Shown piece by piece: positions 12,355 to 28,400 of a stretch of 64,000 bases of DNA. The notes under the pieces are model-generated. The model had not been told where the DNA came from, did no database searches, and saw only the letters and a list, made by a program, of their open reading frames with translations. How positions within the stretch are numbered: position 1 is the stretch's first letter; each line of letters starts with the position of its first letter. Source of the DNA: Corticium candelabrum (taxonomy: Eukaryota > Porifera > Homoscleromorpha > Homosclerophorida > Plakinidae); NCBI RefSeq assembly GCF_963422355.1, contig NC_085095.1, positions 4,935,327 through 4,999,326 on the forward strand, written 5' to 3'. The position numbers and the translations under genes were made by a program.

Positions 12355-14124
12355 ATCCGGACACAACGGTCTTCCTAATTGTTCACGTTGAAAGGCGGAA
12401 AGAACGATCACACGTGCTCCTAACCGCGACGACAGCGCAAAACTGACTGAGGTTTGTGCGTAACTGAAACCAGTCCGGGGTGCTACCCCCTCTGCACCTG
12501 CGTACACGCCCTTGTTGTCACGCGCCGCCACAGCTCCACCTCGTCCACGTGACCGGTATGCCAATGGCATTTCGCCAAGGCTTCAAACACGTGAGGAATG
12601 CGGACTTTTGGACACAATCGCGCAACGATCAATCGCCGTCTAATTTCACATTCATCGCAAAAATAAACGATTGCGCGGTCGTTGACCGCTACCGTTCTAG
12701 ACGCAAAAAATGAAGCCCAATTAGCCAAATTTAGCAAAATGCTAATGCACTGGGGAATACGTCTTGCATAAACAACACGTTCGCGCCCAGACTTCAAGCG
12801 ACACGGCGCCGCGAGAGGATGGGCGGGGCAAATAGATTTACTAGTAGATTAGCCATAGGACGGCCCCTTGAAACCACAAAAAAAGTCAGCCACCATCTCT
12901 ACAGAGCCAATCCACGCCGCTATCGTCTAGAGCAGGAGGTGTCATCCTGATCCTCTCGTTACTATCACCAGAGGTGAGACACGGAACGTCGCTAGGCGAG
13001 TGACTGCGTTGAGTGGGAGGTGGCATCCTGTTGCTCGTTCCAACCACCAATTTTGCTGCACGCATCGTCTCCGCCGATCTCGTCGTCGTTTGTTTTGTAG
13101 TCGATTGGCGTCGTGCACGGTGTGCAGGCAGGGTGCATTCTACTGATATTCGAGCTTGCACGTGTAGCGGTGTTGTATGCAAGAGGCGAGTAGGCTCTGC
13201 GGGGGTTGGAGGTGTGCCACACGTGAAAACTATGGACACTGCGTAGACTGCAGTCTCTCCACCATTCGATTGTGCTCGCTCTAGCTTCATTGTACGACGA
13301 CAACGAGCGTTAGTAAGACTTCCAGCTGTTTAGTTATCAGCCCGAGGCAATTACACGTTCGTTTACGCAGAGCGATTATCGTGCTCGTGGCCCCGATGGC
13401 TGCCTCATTATGCACGTCTTCTCCACATTTTATGTTTGCATGGCTTCTTGCGTGTGTCCCGCCCGCTGCTTCCGAGATCTCTAAATAGACAAGCATTTAA
13501 ATGTAGTACCATGCGGGGATTTCAATACATTTTGTGCTGTTTTTGCAGTTAGCTGGAGATGAAAGGAAGGGCGAGTCGATGGTGACATGTGGCGTAAGTC
13601 AACTGTTGCATGCTGTGTAGTGCTAGCTTCATTGCGGTACCGATGCCCGCCTGCCGTTGTGTGTGTCCGCAATACCGGGCATTGAATTGACATAAGCATT
13701 GCTGTGCATTCGGCCAATGCATGTATACGTATTGAGGTAGTCAGGCATTCGGTCTCTGTGTGGCCGCGTATTACTTCTCTTTTGTGCTGCTGATTTTGCC
13801 CAATGCAGTTTCGCTTGCGCATCGATTCGTGCAGGTTCGTGGCGTTTCCAAGAGTGATCTGATTTGTTTTCGTGCTTGATTGTTGACTGTTTGCTCTTGG
13901 ATCTTTGACGTTGGTATCTGTTGGTATCTGAACTACTTTGCATGGTTGGTGGAGACGCGAATTGTTTCTGACACAATTAGCCGACTATGGCAGAGCATTG
14001 ATTAAAATGTATCAACAGCTGAGAAGCCTAGTGGATGTTGATACTGCGTGTTCATTGGTATTCTCTGTTTATAGGAGCTCGATCTGAGTCAGAGTTTGAT
14101 TCTAGAGCGTGGAGAGCGGGATCG
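12355..14124. other. Divergent intergenic region, MCMDC2 / zinc-finger gene
   Basis: The region between two divergent genes. Its middle (about 12480-13300) is richer in G+C and CpG than the surroundings and includes a CACGTG-type E-box near 12548 (TCCACGTGACC). It probably holds the MCMDC2 promoter and 5' UTR plus a non-coding first exon of the zinc-finger gene, whose acceptor is at about 14071-14073. Open frames exist on the minus strand (for example 12483-12797 and 12886-13290), but I could not tie them to a known family or exon chain. Confidence 0.5.
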
Positions 14125-15643
14125 ATGGAGTGGAAGCAGTGGAGCCAAATGTATCCTACCAGGGTCTCTATTCAAGGTACCATTGGTGTACCACCACATT
14201 CAAATATTGTGGAAACTCGGAGACGTGTTGGTTCTCTACCTGTGGTTCCTTGTCCCGTGTATCCAGTGGGAAGATTTGGTCATCATTTTCAGCGCCTGCC
14301 TGTAGTCAGTGCTAGACCATTTGGGACTTTGTCATCTCACCATGATGTGTATTCGGAATGTGCAATGGCAGGGTTAGGTCGGAATGAAGCATCAGCTTTG
14401 CATAGACCGAGGGTAATGGAAGCTCCACGTTTGCATTTGAAACAAAACCGTCCGCATTTGTCACGCTATCCTGTGCAGCCACTGCTAAATGAAGACATGG
14501 CTAGTAGTACTGGAGGAGACCAAGAGATGAGTGGAGAGGGAGTAGCTGTAGCAGCAGCAGCGTCAGCAGGAGCAGCAGCAGGAGAAACAACTGGAAGTGA
14601 AGATGATAGTAGGTCATCAAGTGGGTCGACGTTGTCATCTTCTAGTTCCTCTACGGAGAGTAGGGATGATCAGGGGTTAGTTCAAGGTCGGAACAGTACT
14701 GGGAGTTTGACTGCAGACCAGGACATGCAGAAAAGGTCTGAAATGGCTGTTGGAATTGATCAGAGTTGCCATGTTTGTGGGCATATGCTGTCGGCACAAG
14801 CAGCAGGGTCAAGACTTTCTTTGCGCAGGGAATACCATTCAGATGGTGTACATTGCATGAATTGTGAACTCAATAGAACAGAACAAAAGAGTCGCAGGCA
14901 GAATCTACTCTTGGAACAAATTCAGAGCCGAGATGACAGGAGGATGGACTCGTCACGACCACCTTCTGATTCAATCGAGACAGACGAAGTACACACATCT
15001 ATGGAGAAGAGAAGTCGACAGTCTAATCCAAAGTGTGCCTATTGTGAACGGCGTTTTCTCAGCAGGGCTAGTCGTGACCAACATGCAAGGAAATGCGATG
15101 GAAATCCTTACCGTTGTGCTCAGTGCGGCAAGGCTTGTCTAGGACGCGTCAAATTGGAACGGCATATGCGGAGCCATTCTCGAAGCCGCCTGTCAACTCT
15201 CAAAGCTCAAGAAATAGCCAAGAACAAACAGGGTAAAGCTCCAGATCCCAAATGTGCTTACTGTCAGACAAGGTACAGTACTCGAGACGCATGTTATCAT
15301 TGCACTTGCACTACAAACACTGTTTGTATGTAGATTCCCCACAAGAGTTGTTCGGGACCGACATTCACGTCTATGCCCGTCTAACCCTTACAAATGTCCA
15401 CAGTGCGGAAAGGCGTTTCTAGGCATGGCCAAACTTGAACGTCACGTTCGAACTCACTCTGAAGTGAGAGCAGGCCAAGCAACTGCTGCCGGTATTGTTC
15501 AACGCAGTTCAATAGAAACGCAGCCCCGCGCCTTTCGAATGACTGAGGAAAACACTTCATTGAAACCGCGGACATCTAATAGGACAGCAACCCCTAGTCA
15601 CAGGCACTCTATTGAGTCAATACTGAACATGGATGGGCCATAG
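14125..15643 (+). CDS. C2H2/C2HC zinc-finger protein
   Basis: Two coding exons, 14125-15272 and 15334-15643, separated by a 61-nt GT-AG intron; 485 aa. It is a probable nuclear DNA- or RNA-binding protein of unknown target. The N-terminal half is low complexity, with an alanine-rich run and a serine/threonine tract (about residues 135-190). A CxxC...CxxC module lies near residues 213-245. Two tandem finger pairs follow. Each pair has a variant C-x2-C-x12-H-x3-C finger (CAYCERRFLSR...) and then a canonical C2H2 finger (YRCAQCGKACLGRVKLERHMRSH-type; in the second pair FLGMAKLERHVRTH). The intron splits the third finger. I chose the Met at 14125 because a strong acceptor (TTTATAG) at about 14073 suggests that the in-frame ATG at 14035 is intronic; if not, the protein gains 30 residues. 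Orthology to a named gene is not clear. Confidence 0.85.
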
Positions 15644-15654
15644 AAAGAAACTTG

Positions 15655-15660
15655 TTTATT
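15655..15660 (-). other. Probable polyadenylation signal for CDK8
   Basis: TTTATT on the plus strand reads AATAAA on the minus strand, 130 nt beyond the CDK8 stop. Using it would put the CDK8 3' UTR up to the zinc-finger stop codon. Confidence 0.5.
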
Positions 15661-15765
15661 CTAGAGCCACTCTTTCCCTCCGTGAGGGAATAGCAAGACT
15701 TTTCTAAATTTAATAACTAAACTCTGAAGTGTACATACCAAACGTACATCTATTCTATTCACAGA

Positions 15766-15771
15766 AATAAA
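15766..15771 (+). other. Probable polyadenylation signal for zinc-finger gene
   Basis: AATAAA on the plus strand, 122 nt after the TAG at 15641 and just short of the CDK8 stop codon on the other strand. Confidence 0.55.
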
Positions 15772-15789
15772 TCATCTATACAAACTGTT

Positions 15790-18470
<2,681 letters not shown>

Positions 18471-18600
18471 TGGTTGTGCTAACCGAGCATGCGTACATAC
18501 AAATATCCGGGCTCTTAACCCCAATCTGGACCCGCGACATCGGCCGATTCTTGTTGTTCGACCTCTGAATAGTAGAGACGCGTCACCATTGCAAAATACA
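18471..18600. promoter_or_regulatory. Bidirectional promoter, CDK8 / TRPA
   Basis: Only 130 bp separate the CDK8 ATG (minus) from the TRPA ATG (plus), so both 5' UTRs and the core promoters must share it unless upstream non-coding exons exist. It contains GAGCATGCGTAC (18485-18496), a partial NRF1-like palindrome, and several CpGs; no TATA box is evident. Confidence 0.6.
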
Positions 18601-19032
18601 ATGGCTCAGCCTGCAGCGTTCAGCGTAAATCAGGTCAGCGTCGAGATGGAAATGCGAAAGCAACGTGTTCGCACGACTCTGCATCAGGTACTGTCACTGG
18701 TATGCACTCGTACGTTACGTCTGATTGTATATCTGAATTCTAGGCTTGTCGGGATGGGAACGTTGACGTCGTGGGGTCGTATCTCGACAAAGTAACGCGT
18801 AACAACCGACGGCAGATATTGGAGGCGCGAGACGAAGATAACCAGACGCCTTTACACGTAGCTGCACGTTTCAATCGTATACGGGTCATCAGGAAGCTGC
18901 TGGTCAAGCAAGCCAGTGAGATATACGTAACGTTTTAGAGACACGCCCAAACCGCTGCACGGATTCCCGTATGTATCGGGATTTTGCATGATATGTTGTG
19001 CTCATATATAACGCAACACTTTATTAATATAT

Positions 19033-19121
<89 letters not shown>

Positions 19122-22100
19122 ACTATTACATCCACTCCAACAAACAAGCATCCCCAACAAAACAAAACCCCATGTCAAACTCAGTTTCTAGCAAATATCT
19201 ATGAATTATCATTCTAGCCACAATCGAACAGAGATCTGTTGCAAAAGGTTGGAGAATGCTTGCTGTAAATTGATGCTGTTATAGGTCGTAGTTTTGGCTA
19301 CAATAGTTCTCAACGTATGAAGACTTGCTTGAGTTCTAAAGCCAAATATTTCAGCGCCAGAGGGTAGAACAGTCCTCCACATTTTAATACCGATTGCTCG
19401 TGTTTGTAATCCTTTCCAATTCTCCTGTCCTTGCAGCGGCTCCAGCCATTTCTGCAGCATCACATACGTATTTAGCTTGGACAGTGTTACAAACTGTTAC
19501 GTCAAAGCAAGCAGGCCTCCCATCAACAAAGTCTGGATGAAAAATGTCACCAGGATGAGCCTTAGAGTTACTAGAACATGTCTGTTCTCTCCTGGTTGCT
19601 TTGTTGTCTATTGATAAGGCATGCCAAATAATGTCACATAAAGTATTATGACGTCTGTTAAGAGCTGAATCGTAACCACAACCCAGCAAATGGTCTTCAT
19701 GAGGGTTGACGATACTGCCACAAACACATCTGAGCGAGTCAGGAGAATCCGGAAACAGAGGAATGCCAAGCCAAATCCTGATATCAATAATGAATTCTTG
19801 TTGAAGCATGGATAGGCCAAGATTTTGGTTTAGGACTGTCCTCAGCTATGCTCCAGCATAAGCGGAAGGGTATTAAGCCTTGCTCTGTCTCTCACACTGC
19901 TCATGTCTTTGAGAGATTGAATGAATGATATCCACCTGCGGCTGTGGTGCCTTTTGCGGTGAAGTAAAAAAGGCAGGCTCATCAGTGTCTATGATTTTCA
20001 AGTTGTCCAGAAAATCTTTTTCTTTTTCTAATTTTACCTGGCAAGGTTAAAGTTTGAGAAAAAGAGCTTTCAGTGGTATACAAATTCATTGAATCCAAAG
20101 TGGAAACATTTCTAGAGCTTCCTGCCTCTAACAAACGCTGAACCAGGTCACGTGTAGCATTGCAACTTTCTAGAAAGGCAGGTGATGATGATTCCAAGGC
20201 ACTTTGTAAACCTAAACCTTCGAGTTGTAGAGGCAGAGTTTCTTGCATCCAAGCTGGATCCGAAATAGACGAATTGGTTATTTGACATAGTGAATGTGAT
20301 TGTCTGATGCCAGAATCAAAACGAGAAAGCTGTTCAATAATAAGTGACCAGGAATGGTTCGAAGTACGTGATTTAATTTACGAACGCTTAGACAACTTCG
20401 TAGTAACTGGATTGGTACCTGCAAATTCTCCAATTCTGGTAATATACTTTTAGCTTCTAAAACCTTATCCACATTAGACTCCACATTAGTCTTCCTTCTC
20501 GCGCGCTCCGCGTGTTTTGGCATGTGTTTTTTGGAAACACATGGAGCGTGCGCGAGGAGGAGGACTGGGTACGAGTCTAATCCACACGACTACCAAAATA
20601 CTTGATAAAGAAAGATATATTCTCCACTCAGAGCCGTATGTATGGCTCTGGTTGTACTTGTACTGTCACTACAAATGACAGGCAAACTACAAAATAGAAG
20701 TAGTCATGCAAATATCTTATGTTGGCTAATATTGGCGTAGTCAGTAACTGTATACAACTGATTTTCACAAACAAAATTTTGTGATCTGGAGCAAATATCA
20801 TTTGGCAAATCTGAGTGAAACAAACTGTTTATGCAAGTGATTTACTTTTAGTACCAAAGTACTCCTCCTGTTCGCACAGAGACACGATGTTCATGGAGCT
20901 GCGAGGCTGCTGAATTTGAGAAACACATATACCGTCTGCAGATGTCACTTGCCGTGGTTGAATTGGTACAAGGTTCTATTTAATACAGTTGTTATACCAG
21001 ATCCAAACAAGAAAGGGAATCATGAAGCGGCCGTTGGTTGTGAGACAGCTCATGAAGTGGTAAAGTATCATCCCTGGTATATTGTGGTGTCTTATCAATA
21101 CTGCTCAGTGCAGTTACAATAATGTACAAAGAGGAATGGTCACTTGGCAACAAACTTTGGCAAGTGATTAATTATACTTGGCAAAGCTGCTGGTTGTTGC
21201 AAATTTGCAAAATTAAAGTGACTGCAAAAATAGTTGCTTTGGTGATGTCAAAATATATTTTTGACAAATTTTAAAAAGTTGATTCTAATAACTGATTGCA
21301 ACATGTTTTGATAGACGGCAGAAAAAGATGATTTAGTGTGATTGTATATGTAACATTTATGTCATTAGATTGCAAGTCCAGAACAAAGACTGAAGGACTA
21401 ACCCCCTTGCACATGGCAGCTCGTTTTGTATCTCGAGAATCTGACCGAAGGCTACAAACAGACAGTGGAGGAGAGAGTGAAGGTACTTAATGAAAAGTTT
21501 GTAGTAGTGCAGTAAATGAAATTTGTTTCTATATATTGCTATTTTTATGGCAACTTAGTTACTACGATTATTTTGTAAATGAGATTGAGCATGGATTTGA
21601 CCAGAGGAGGTTCAACATGCACCACCCTATCTGGGGAGTTGTGACGGGAACTTCAAGCCATTCTGATGTCTGAGAGCGTAGCGATTGTTTTCACAGTTCT
21701 GTTTTTATAGTAGCTGCATTGCTAGTAATTTGCTACCAAGTGAAATCTAAGGTTGTGTACCAGTTTAGCTTAAACGCATTTAAAACTAAATCAGTTGAAG
21801 AAAGCAACTGTTTCTACTAAGAACTTGGAACATCCGGGATGTGCAAAACAAATTGTATAAGAACAACCTTATTTGAAGCATTGGGCTGCTCTGTCGACTC
21901 GCTGAGTTAGAGCAACTGTTAGTTGTCACTGATTCAGCATCTACTACTAGAAATTTGCATGACAATGACCAAGGGCGTCATTGCACCAATGTCTTCTCTC
22001 TCTGTGTAGTTGCTGATTTTTTCCTTTATTTAATTAATGACTTTTACATCTTTTAAGGCAATCCTATCCCAACAAAATAGTCAATATCATCAAGACATTG

Positions 22101-25100
22101 TTGTCAGAAGCCATCTAAGCAAGCGTATAAAGTCATGTGACAGTGAATTAAACCTAAACCACTTTGCTAAACCTACTTCAAAGTAGGTTTGAGAAATCGG
22201 GTTAGGTTTAGAATAACTGGTGTAGCACAGGTGGAAACAGATCAATCCTTAAACCAGTTTAGCTTATACCACTTGTTAACTTAGTTATAAACCGGTTTAT
22301 GCGCTAGTGGAAACCGCCATAAGAGTATTTTGGAACACCACGCTCACATCTAGGCTACCTAGACAGCTGCGTCTTCATCTCGTGATGATCAACTTGAAGG
22401 GAGGATTGAGTTCTCGATCGTTGCATGCAACTTCCACTGCCAACTGCGCAAGAAGAGAGTCCAGAATAATACACTAGCACATAGTTTGTACACATTCTAT
22501 TGCCTTAATTATCTATTTCACTGTAGATGTGCGGGCAGCTAGACTAGACATTAGCTACAACTCATGACAGAAAGTTGCTTGCTGTGTTAGATCACAGTAG
22601 CATAAAACACACACGTTGGATGAGAGAAACACTTCACAACGGACAAGTGATCATGGACACGGAACTTCCGTAAACTGGAAATGGATTTTATCGTCGTAGT
22701 TGCAAACTCGAATCTTGGGGTCTTTGGATTTCTCAGCGCAATGCTATTTCACAACTATTGCTCTATTCAGAACAGCACTTACTTGCCCAAAGGCCCCACG
22801 TATGCAAACGCAAAGACTCGATCGACTCGCGTGATGACATAGTTCAAGACACGTCAAGACGTGGGCAACTATTCCAATTCTGTGGCTAGAGTAAGGTAAA
22901 ACAACACGTCACATCACAGACGCTTTGAATAGGGTCATGCTTGTGGTGAATAGATCAGCCAAAGCAATGACCATGCCCACTGCTGTAATGCGTGTTCTCG
23001 GTTAATACGTGTGTGCGTTTTGTACCTCCTCTTGGGTTTGACAGTGATATGATAGTTTCTTATCCAAAACAAATGATAAACAAAGTGATAATGCCAGCAA
23101 TTTTGAATTGATTGCAAGAATTGTAGATGTCTTATGTCCTTTGGACTTCTCGTGCCTCTGTTTTTATGTGTGCTTTTGTGTAAGAGGTTGTGTAAAGTTT
23201 TGTCTGCATGCGGTCACTGTCAGCATGCATAGCAGCCAAGGTTTTGCAAAAACTGAAAGAGTGTGTTTACCGTACTGACGCGATTAATACCCCAGGCCTC
23301 GAGTAAAGTTCCATCCCCACCTTTGGTCCAGGTTCTAAGATTTTCACACCTTTTTGTTCTTTAATTGGTGCTAATTGGCGCTTTCTATATGGACTAGCTT
23401 CTTTAATTGCCTACACATTTGGCAACGTGTTCTAGGCAGCTATGCCCAAGAGATGTCGTAGCTTCACTGTTGAATACAAGATCAGCGTTGTTGAATGACA
23501 TTGAGGCAATGGCTTGGTGGTGTCAAAAGCCGCCAACCAATTTAGCATTGACAGGAAGTGTGTGCGGGACTGGAATGCAAAGTACGAGGAGCTAAAGCGA
23601 CACGAAGCAACTTCGAAAGGAAAGAAAGCAAGAAAGATGCATGACGGACGTGAACCATTAAGTGTACAGCTTGATGACCGGGTGTTTGACTTTTTGCAAG
23701 ATAGGTGAAACTTTGGCCTGGCAGTTTCTAATGTCGCACTGATAGACGAAGCAAAGCGAGTTGTTGCAGAACTAAACATTGTAGGATTTAAAGCAAGCAA
23801 TGGATGGCTTGTCAGGTGGAAGCAACGCTTTAACGTAGGACTATGGCGCAAAATGAATGAGTCTCAAGCCCTTTGGGAGCATTATCAAGATATCGCCAAC
23901 AAATTATCCAGTTGAGTGAGACACGTGACAGGTGGTTAATTACTTGTCAATTGATTAAGTTAATTACTTTCACCAATTAACACCTCCAGGTGTCAGGTTT
24001 TGAGTAAAGTCCCATCCCCTAGTTTACCTTTGATGCTAGCCAACCAAGGGGGTGGGGTATTAATCGGGTCAGTACGGTATATCATGTGACAGCCTGGTTG
24101 TGTGCATTCGACATATCTTTCTCCAAATGTTAGTATGAAAATTATCTTTGGAAGTGGTCTTTAAAGGTGCAGGGTCACGGTCAGACTTGCGCACTTGAGC
24201 CGATCTCAAGTGAGGTAGCTGTTGTGCCGTAGCTATTATCTAACATATGTCTAAGTGTCCTGGTAAGAAAATCAGTTTCGATCGTTGGTAAGCCCTTGAA
24301 ATGCTGTTCGTATGTTGCGCATGTGCAAAGGTCAATAGATGAAACTACTGCAAAAACGGCTATTTAGGTGTCGATTGACGGGCACGGCAGCAGTGTAAGC
24401 TTTAAACAATACACATTTTTGGTACTCATTGTGAACTGAGAGAAAGACGTGACTATGGCAGATGCCACACATGGGAACGTGACGTGTTCTTTCTGGTCAC
24501 GTGCAGAGCGTGGAACACCGATCTGGCTCCTGGCTCGAAGTGCGAGGGTGCTTGTTGAATTTTTGCAGTGTAGCAACCTCAGTTTGAGGTTTTAGAAGAA
24601 AAATTCCGAGAACTACATCTTAAAAGCGTAGAATCTAGCGAACAGAGTCACGGTCTAACACAACCTCATATTGCAACATCTTGATCGTTCCAGTTCAGGC
24701 TATAGAGAGACTTCAGTCAGCTTTGCCTTTCAGTGCAAATTAGAGCATCTAAGTCCTCGTGGTTACTGAGTGTTTGAAAAAGTGCACCCTTTAAAGTTTT
24801 CAAGGGATGCAGTGCGCATGTCCAAGCGTGACCCTGCACCTTTAAGAAATATTGCTGAAAGAAACATTTTTTAGTACAGTATTAGTATTGTACTTGTGTG
24901 TACTGTTGTTTTCTGTTTGCTTGTCATGGGCTGTTAGTTGATTGTTGCTTTGCTTCTTATGTGTGATTATAGAAATTAATAGCATTGCAGCCATGCAAGT
25001 ACTTCTGCAGAAGGGAGCAAACTTGAACTCTCAAGATCACTATGGGATGACTCCTCTTCATCATGCTGTGCAGAGGAAGAATATTGAGGGTGCTATGTTT

Positions 25101-25376
25101 TTGTTGTCTGATGAGATGATAGGCAAGGGAATCAACATCAATATTTTGGTAATTTTGTTGTTGCTATGCTGCTATTGGACTGTCTATTTGCATGTCTGGC
25201 TAATTATGTTTACTTAATTGTACATTCAACTGTTTACTAGTCTGTCCACATGTCTGTCTCTGTCAATGCATATATTTGAAACATGAATGCTAATATAGAT
25301 CATATTATGTAATGAAATTGCAGTATACTGCAAAACAACTTTTGTTTTTATGTTATATATATAAAATAAAACATAT

Positions 25377-25447
<71 letters not shown>

Positions 25448-28400
25448 TTTATTAACTTAAACAGCAAAGAAACTACACACTAAGCATTAGCTAGTTTACT
25501 TGACCAAAGTCATGAAATGCTTCCCAATATAGTTAACTGAAGTGAAGCCCAATACACATGCAAACATACAACAGTTCATAGAGTATAGAAAAGTGTGTAG
25601 TAGAATTTCTTTGAAAGATGCATAACAGGTTAATAAGTAAAGCAGCTACCAGTGTTAAATAATGCACTGTAGTATGATGGACATTGTTTGAGCTGTCTTG
25701 ATACTTTCTGAAATAATAGTTAATAGAGCTTTAGGGAGTACACAATTTGGCCCTACAAAGCAAAGTACTGTTGTGACATGCAAATGTACAGGCAAGTCTA
25801 GTGTGATGGCTTCGTTGTTTGAGACTGGGGCATGTCTCCATTTGTTGTGCTTTAAACTGGTTTAATGTAAAACATGTTTAAAATCTAAACGTGTTTAGTT
25901 AGGGAGCGACTCCACTCCATCGTGTTTATCCCAGACTTTGTTGCACCATGTAATTTGTTCTACCGCTATGTTAGAAGATGCATGTGTAAAAGCTTCAGAT
26001 GATGCGTTGGAGTGCACAGCAATAGTGAGAGATGAGACGTTGGTGGTCCAGAGAAAAAGAAAGAACAATTCGAAGGCACTAAAAAATTAGGGTCCATATT
26101 GGTGCAATGTGGTTACCATCATGTGACTGTTAATCCTAAACTACTTGAGCTAAACTACTGTATCTCTGAATCAGGTTTAACAAAAGCTGTTAAGTTTACA
26201 TTTAAAGCTAGGGGAGGGATGCTGAATCTAAACAAGTTTAGCCTTAAACAACGTTAAAACATGTTCATGCCCTAATGGAGGTGCCCCTTGTAGTCTGTTT
26301 TTTTTACAAAAGTTAAGTTGTATTTATTTTTTTAGTAGACATACAGACAGATGTGCATACAGACAAACATAGCTAGACAAGGCAGCTAAAGAGTCTACCA
26401 TACAAGGTCTGTATGTCATAGTTTGTCTGAGTGTTATTGTGTTATCTATTTGTCTGTGTGTTTATTTTTCTGTCTGCTTGTCTATTGTCATGTTTAGTGC
26501 AAAATAATGTAGGATATTAATGTAGGATACTGATTCTAAAGCAAGAGATGCCCGATTTACCGCAATAATGTAGTGACTTCATTATTGGAGATTCTCGATT
26601 CCCAGAACCCATTTATAGGCAAAATTGATAAACATGCAGGAGCGTATATAATATTGAACACCACATAATAGTAGTACTAAGTTGTGAATATACCACACCT
26701 GAGAAAAGGCAGACACATGTTCAGTGTTCAGTGTACTACTGGTGGCGTCTGTGTAATTGTCATGCCAGTGCCCTTTGGTAGATTACGAGATTTTGGCAGT
26801 AAATCTGTTTGAATGTTTTTATGAGTTTGTTGAGCTATGTACAAAGTGAGTAAAGTGTGGCTTGGTTTTTAACCCCCAGAGTAGGATTGTAACATGCATC
26901 TTGATAACTGCTGTTAATTGATTAACTATTTGTATGTAGATGGAATTAGTATGGCTATTGCTTTTCTTTGTAGGACAAGACAAAAGTGTCTCCTCTGCAT
27001 GAGGCTATCCAGCAGCACTGCTTTGAAATTGCAGAACGACTAGTTACATTGGGCGCTGACATCATGGCAGAAGATGCCGAAGGTGCCACTCCACTGCATT
27101 ATGCTTCTCAAGAAGGTGCTATTGATATAGGGAAGTTGCTGTATCAGGCAGCATCTACACAAGGTGTACAGCGACAGTTGGTTGAAAAGAGGACAAATGA
27201 GAATGGGACGTGTCTTCATTTGGCTGTTGAAAGTGGATATGATGAAATGGCAGAGTTGTGTATCCGAATGGGAGCTGATGTGAATGCAGAGATGAACAAT
27301 GGGTATACACCACTTCACATGGCAGCTAAACAGGGTCACAAACCATCTGCCAAGCTGTTGATTGAGGGAAGGGCAGATCTTGAAGCTGGGGACGTGTCAA
27401 ATGCTACGCCTCTGCATACTGCTGCAAGATACAAACAAGTGGCAATGGTGGAGTTTCTTCTTGACTGGTTAGTTTGATTTGCATAAGATCGGCTCTGCAT
27501 GGGGACACTTTATTTAGCCCTGTACCAAATTTCCTACACTACCACGAGGTGTTGTCATATATCATGCAGGAACAGGGCACAACAGTGTGAGAGAGGCCAC
27601 TTGTATCTCATTGTCTCTTACTGTCATTTTTTCAACTGTAGTTCTAGAATCTAAGTCATGATAAGTTTTCTGGAATGTTGTTTGCTAACTGCAAAAACTA
27701 CTTGAAACAGCAGGAATAAGTTCAGTTTTAGATTTTAGTGATACCAAGGGTCAAAAGCTGTTCTAATCGAACAGATTCATGCATTGTCTAGAATTCTGTT
27801 TAGTTAACTTTGTCATTTTAGTGGTGGTTCATAACTATCAGCATTTTCCTAAGTGTAAAAGCGTACAGGAAAATGTACTTACCTATACAGGAAGTACATA
27901 TTTTTCTCTTATGTAAAAGTATGTACTTCAATGTATAGGACATTGGCATACTGTAGTAACAAAAGGATGCCTTGTTTGATCTAATGACACTGCAAACAAC
28001 CGATGGACAATAACTGAGGCAGTGAAATTGAGCCAAGCAAAATATTATGACTCACGTCAAACTTGTTTCAAGACGAGTTAATGATATTTATGTGTCGTTC
28101 ATGTACAGGAATCAGCTAGCTTATAATTATAGATAAAAGTGAATCTTTTTTAGTAAATGGCAGTTATTAATTAACGAGTGAACTAACACTACGTTTGCTT
28201 TAAATTTCTGTGGGCTCTCTAGTTGTGCATTTCTTTTGCATTCTCTCTGATGGTGACCTAACAGTGCTATCTTCCATTCTTATGCATCTTGCACTGTAGG
28301 CTCAAATGTCCTGTCGGTCATTTCTCCTACGAGGAGAAAGATCTAGGGTTGAGGTCTTTCTTCTGGGTGGGGGAGGGGGATGACTGGCAGGACACTGGAG

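Noticed and set aside
12355..12570. N-terminal extension of MCMDC2 (72 more in-frame residues)
   Set aside because: The extension is Gly/Ala/Arg-rich and unlike the family, while the Met at 12354 aligns with the known N-terminus.
12483..12797. Minus-strand open frame of 104 codons upstream of MCMDC2
   Set aside because: No recognised motif, no splice partner and no link to MCMDC2; it lies in the G+C-richer promoter region where long open frames arise by chance. Kept only as a remark in the intergenic entry.
14035..14124. Zinc-finger gene start at the upstream ATG 14035
   Set aside because: A TTTATAG acceptor at about 14073 suggests this ATG is intronic; given as an alternative only.
18935..19217. 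Poly Thr-His / Val-Cys open frames
   Set aside because: Produced entirely by the (CA)n microsatellite. The same applies to frames at 43514-43717, 47243-47525, 60815-61177 and 63379-63685.
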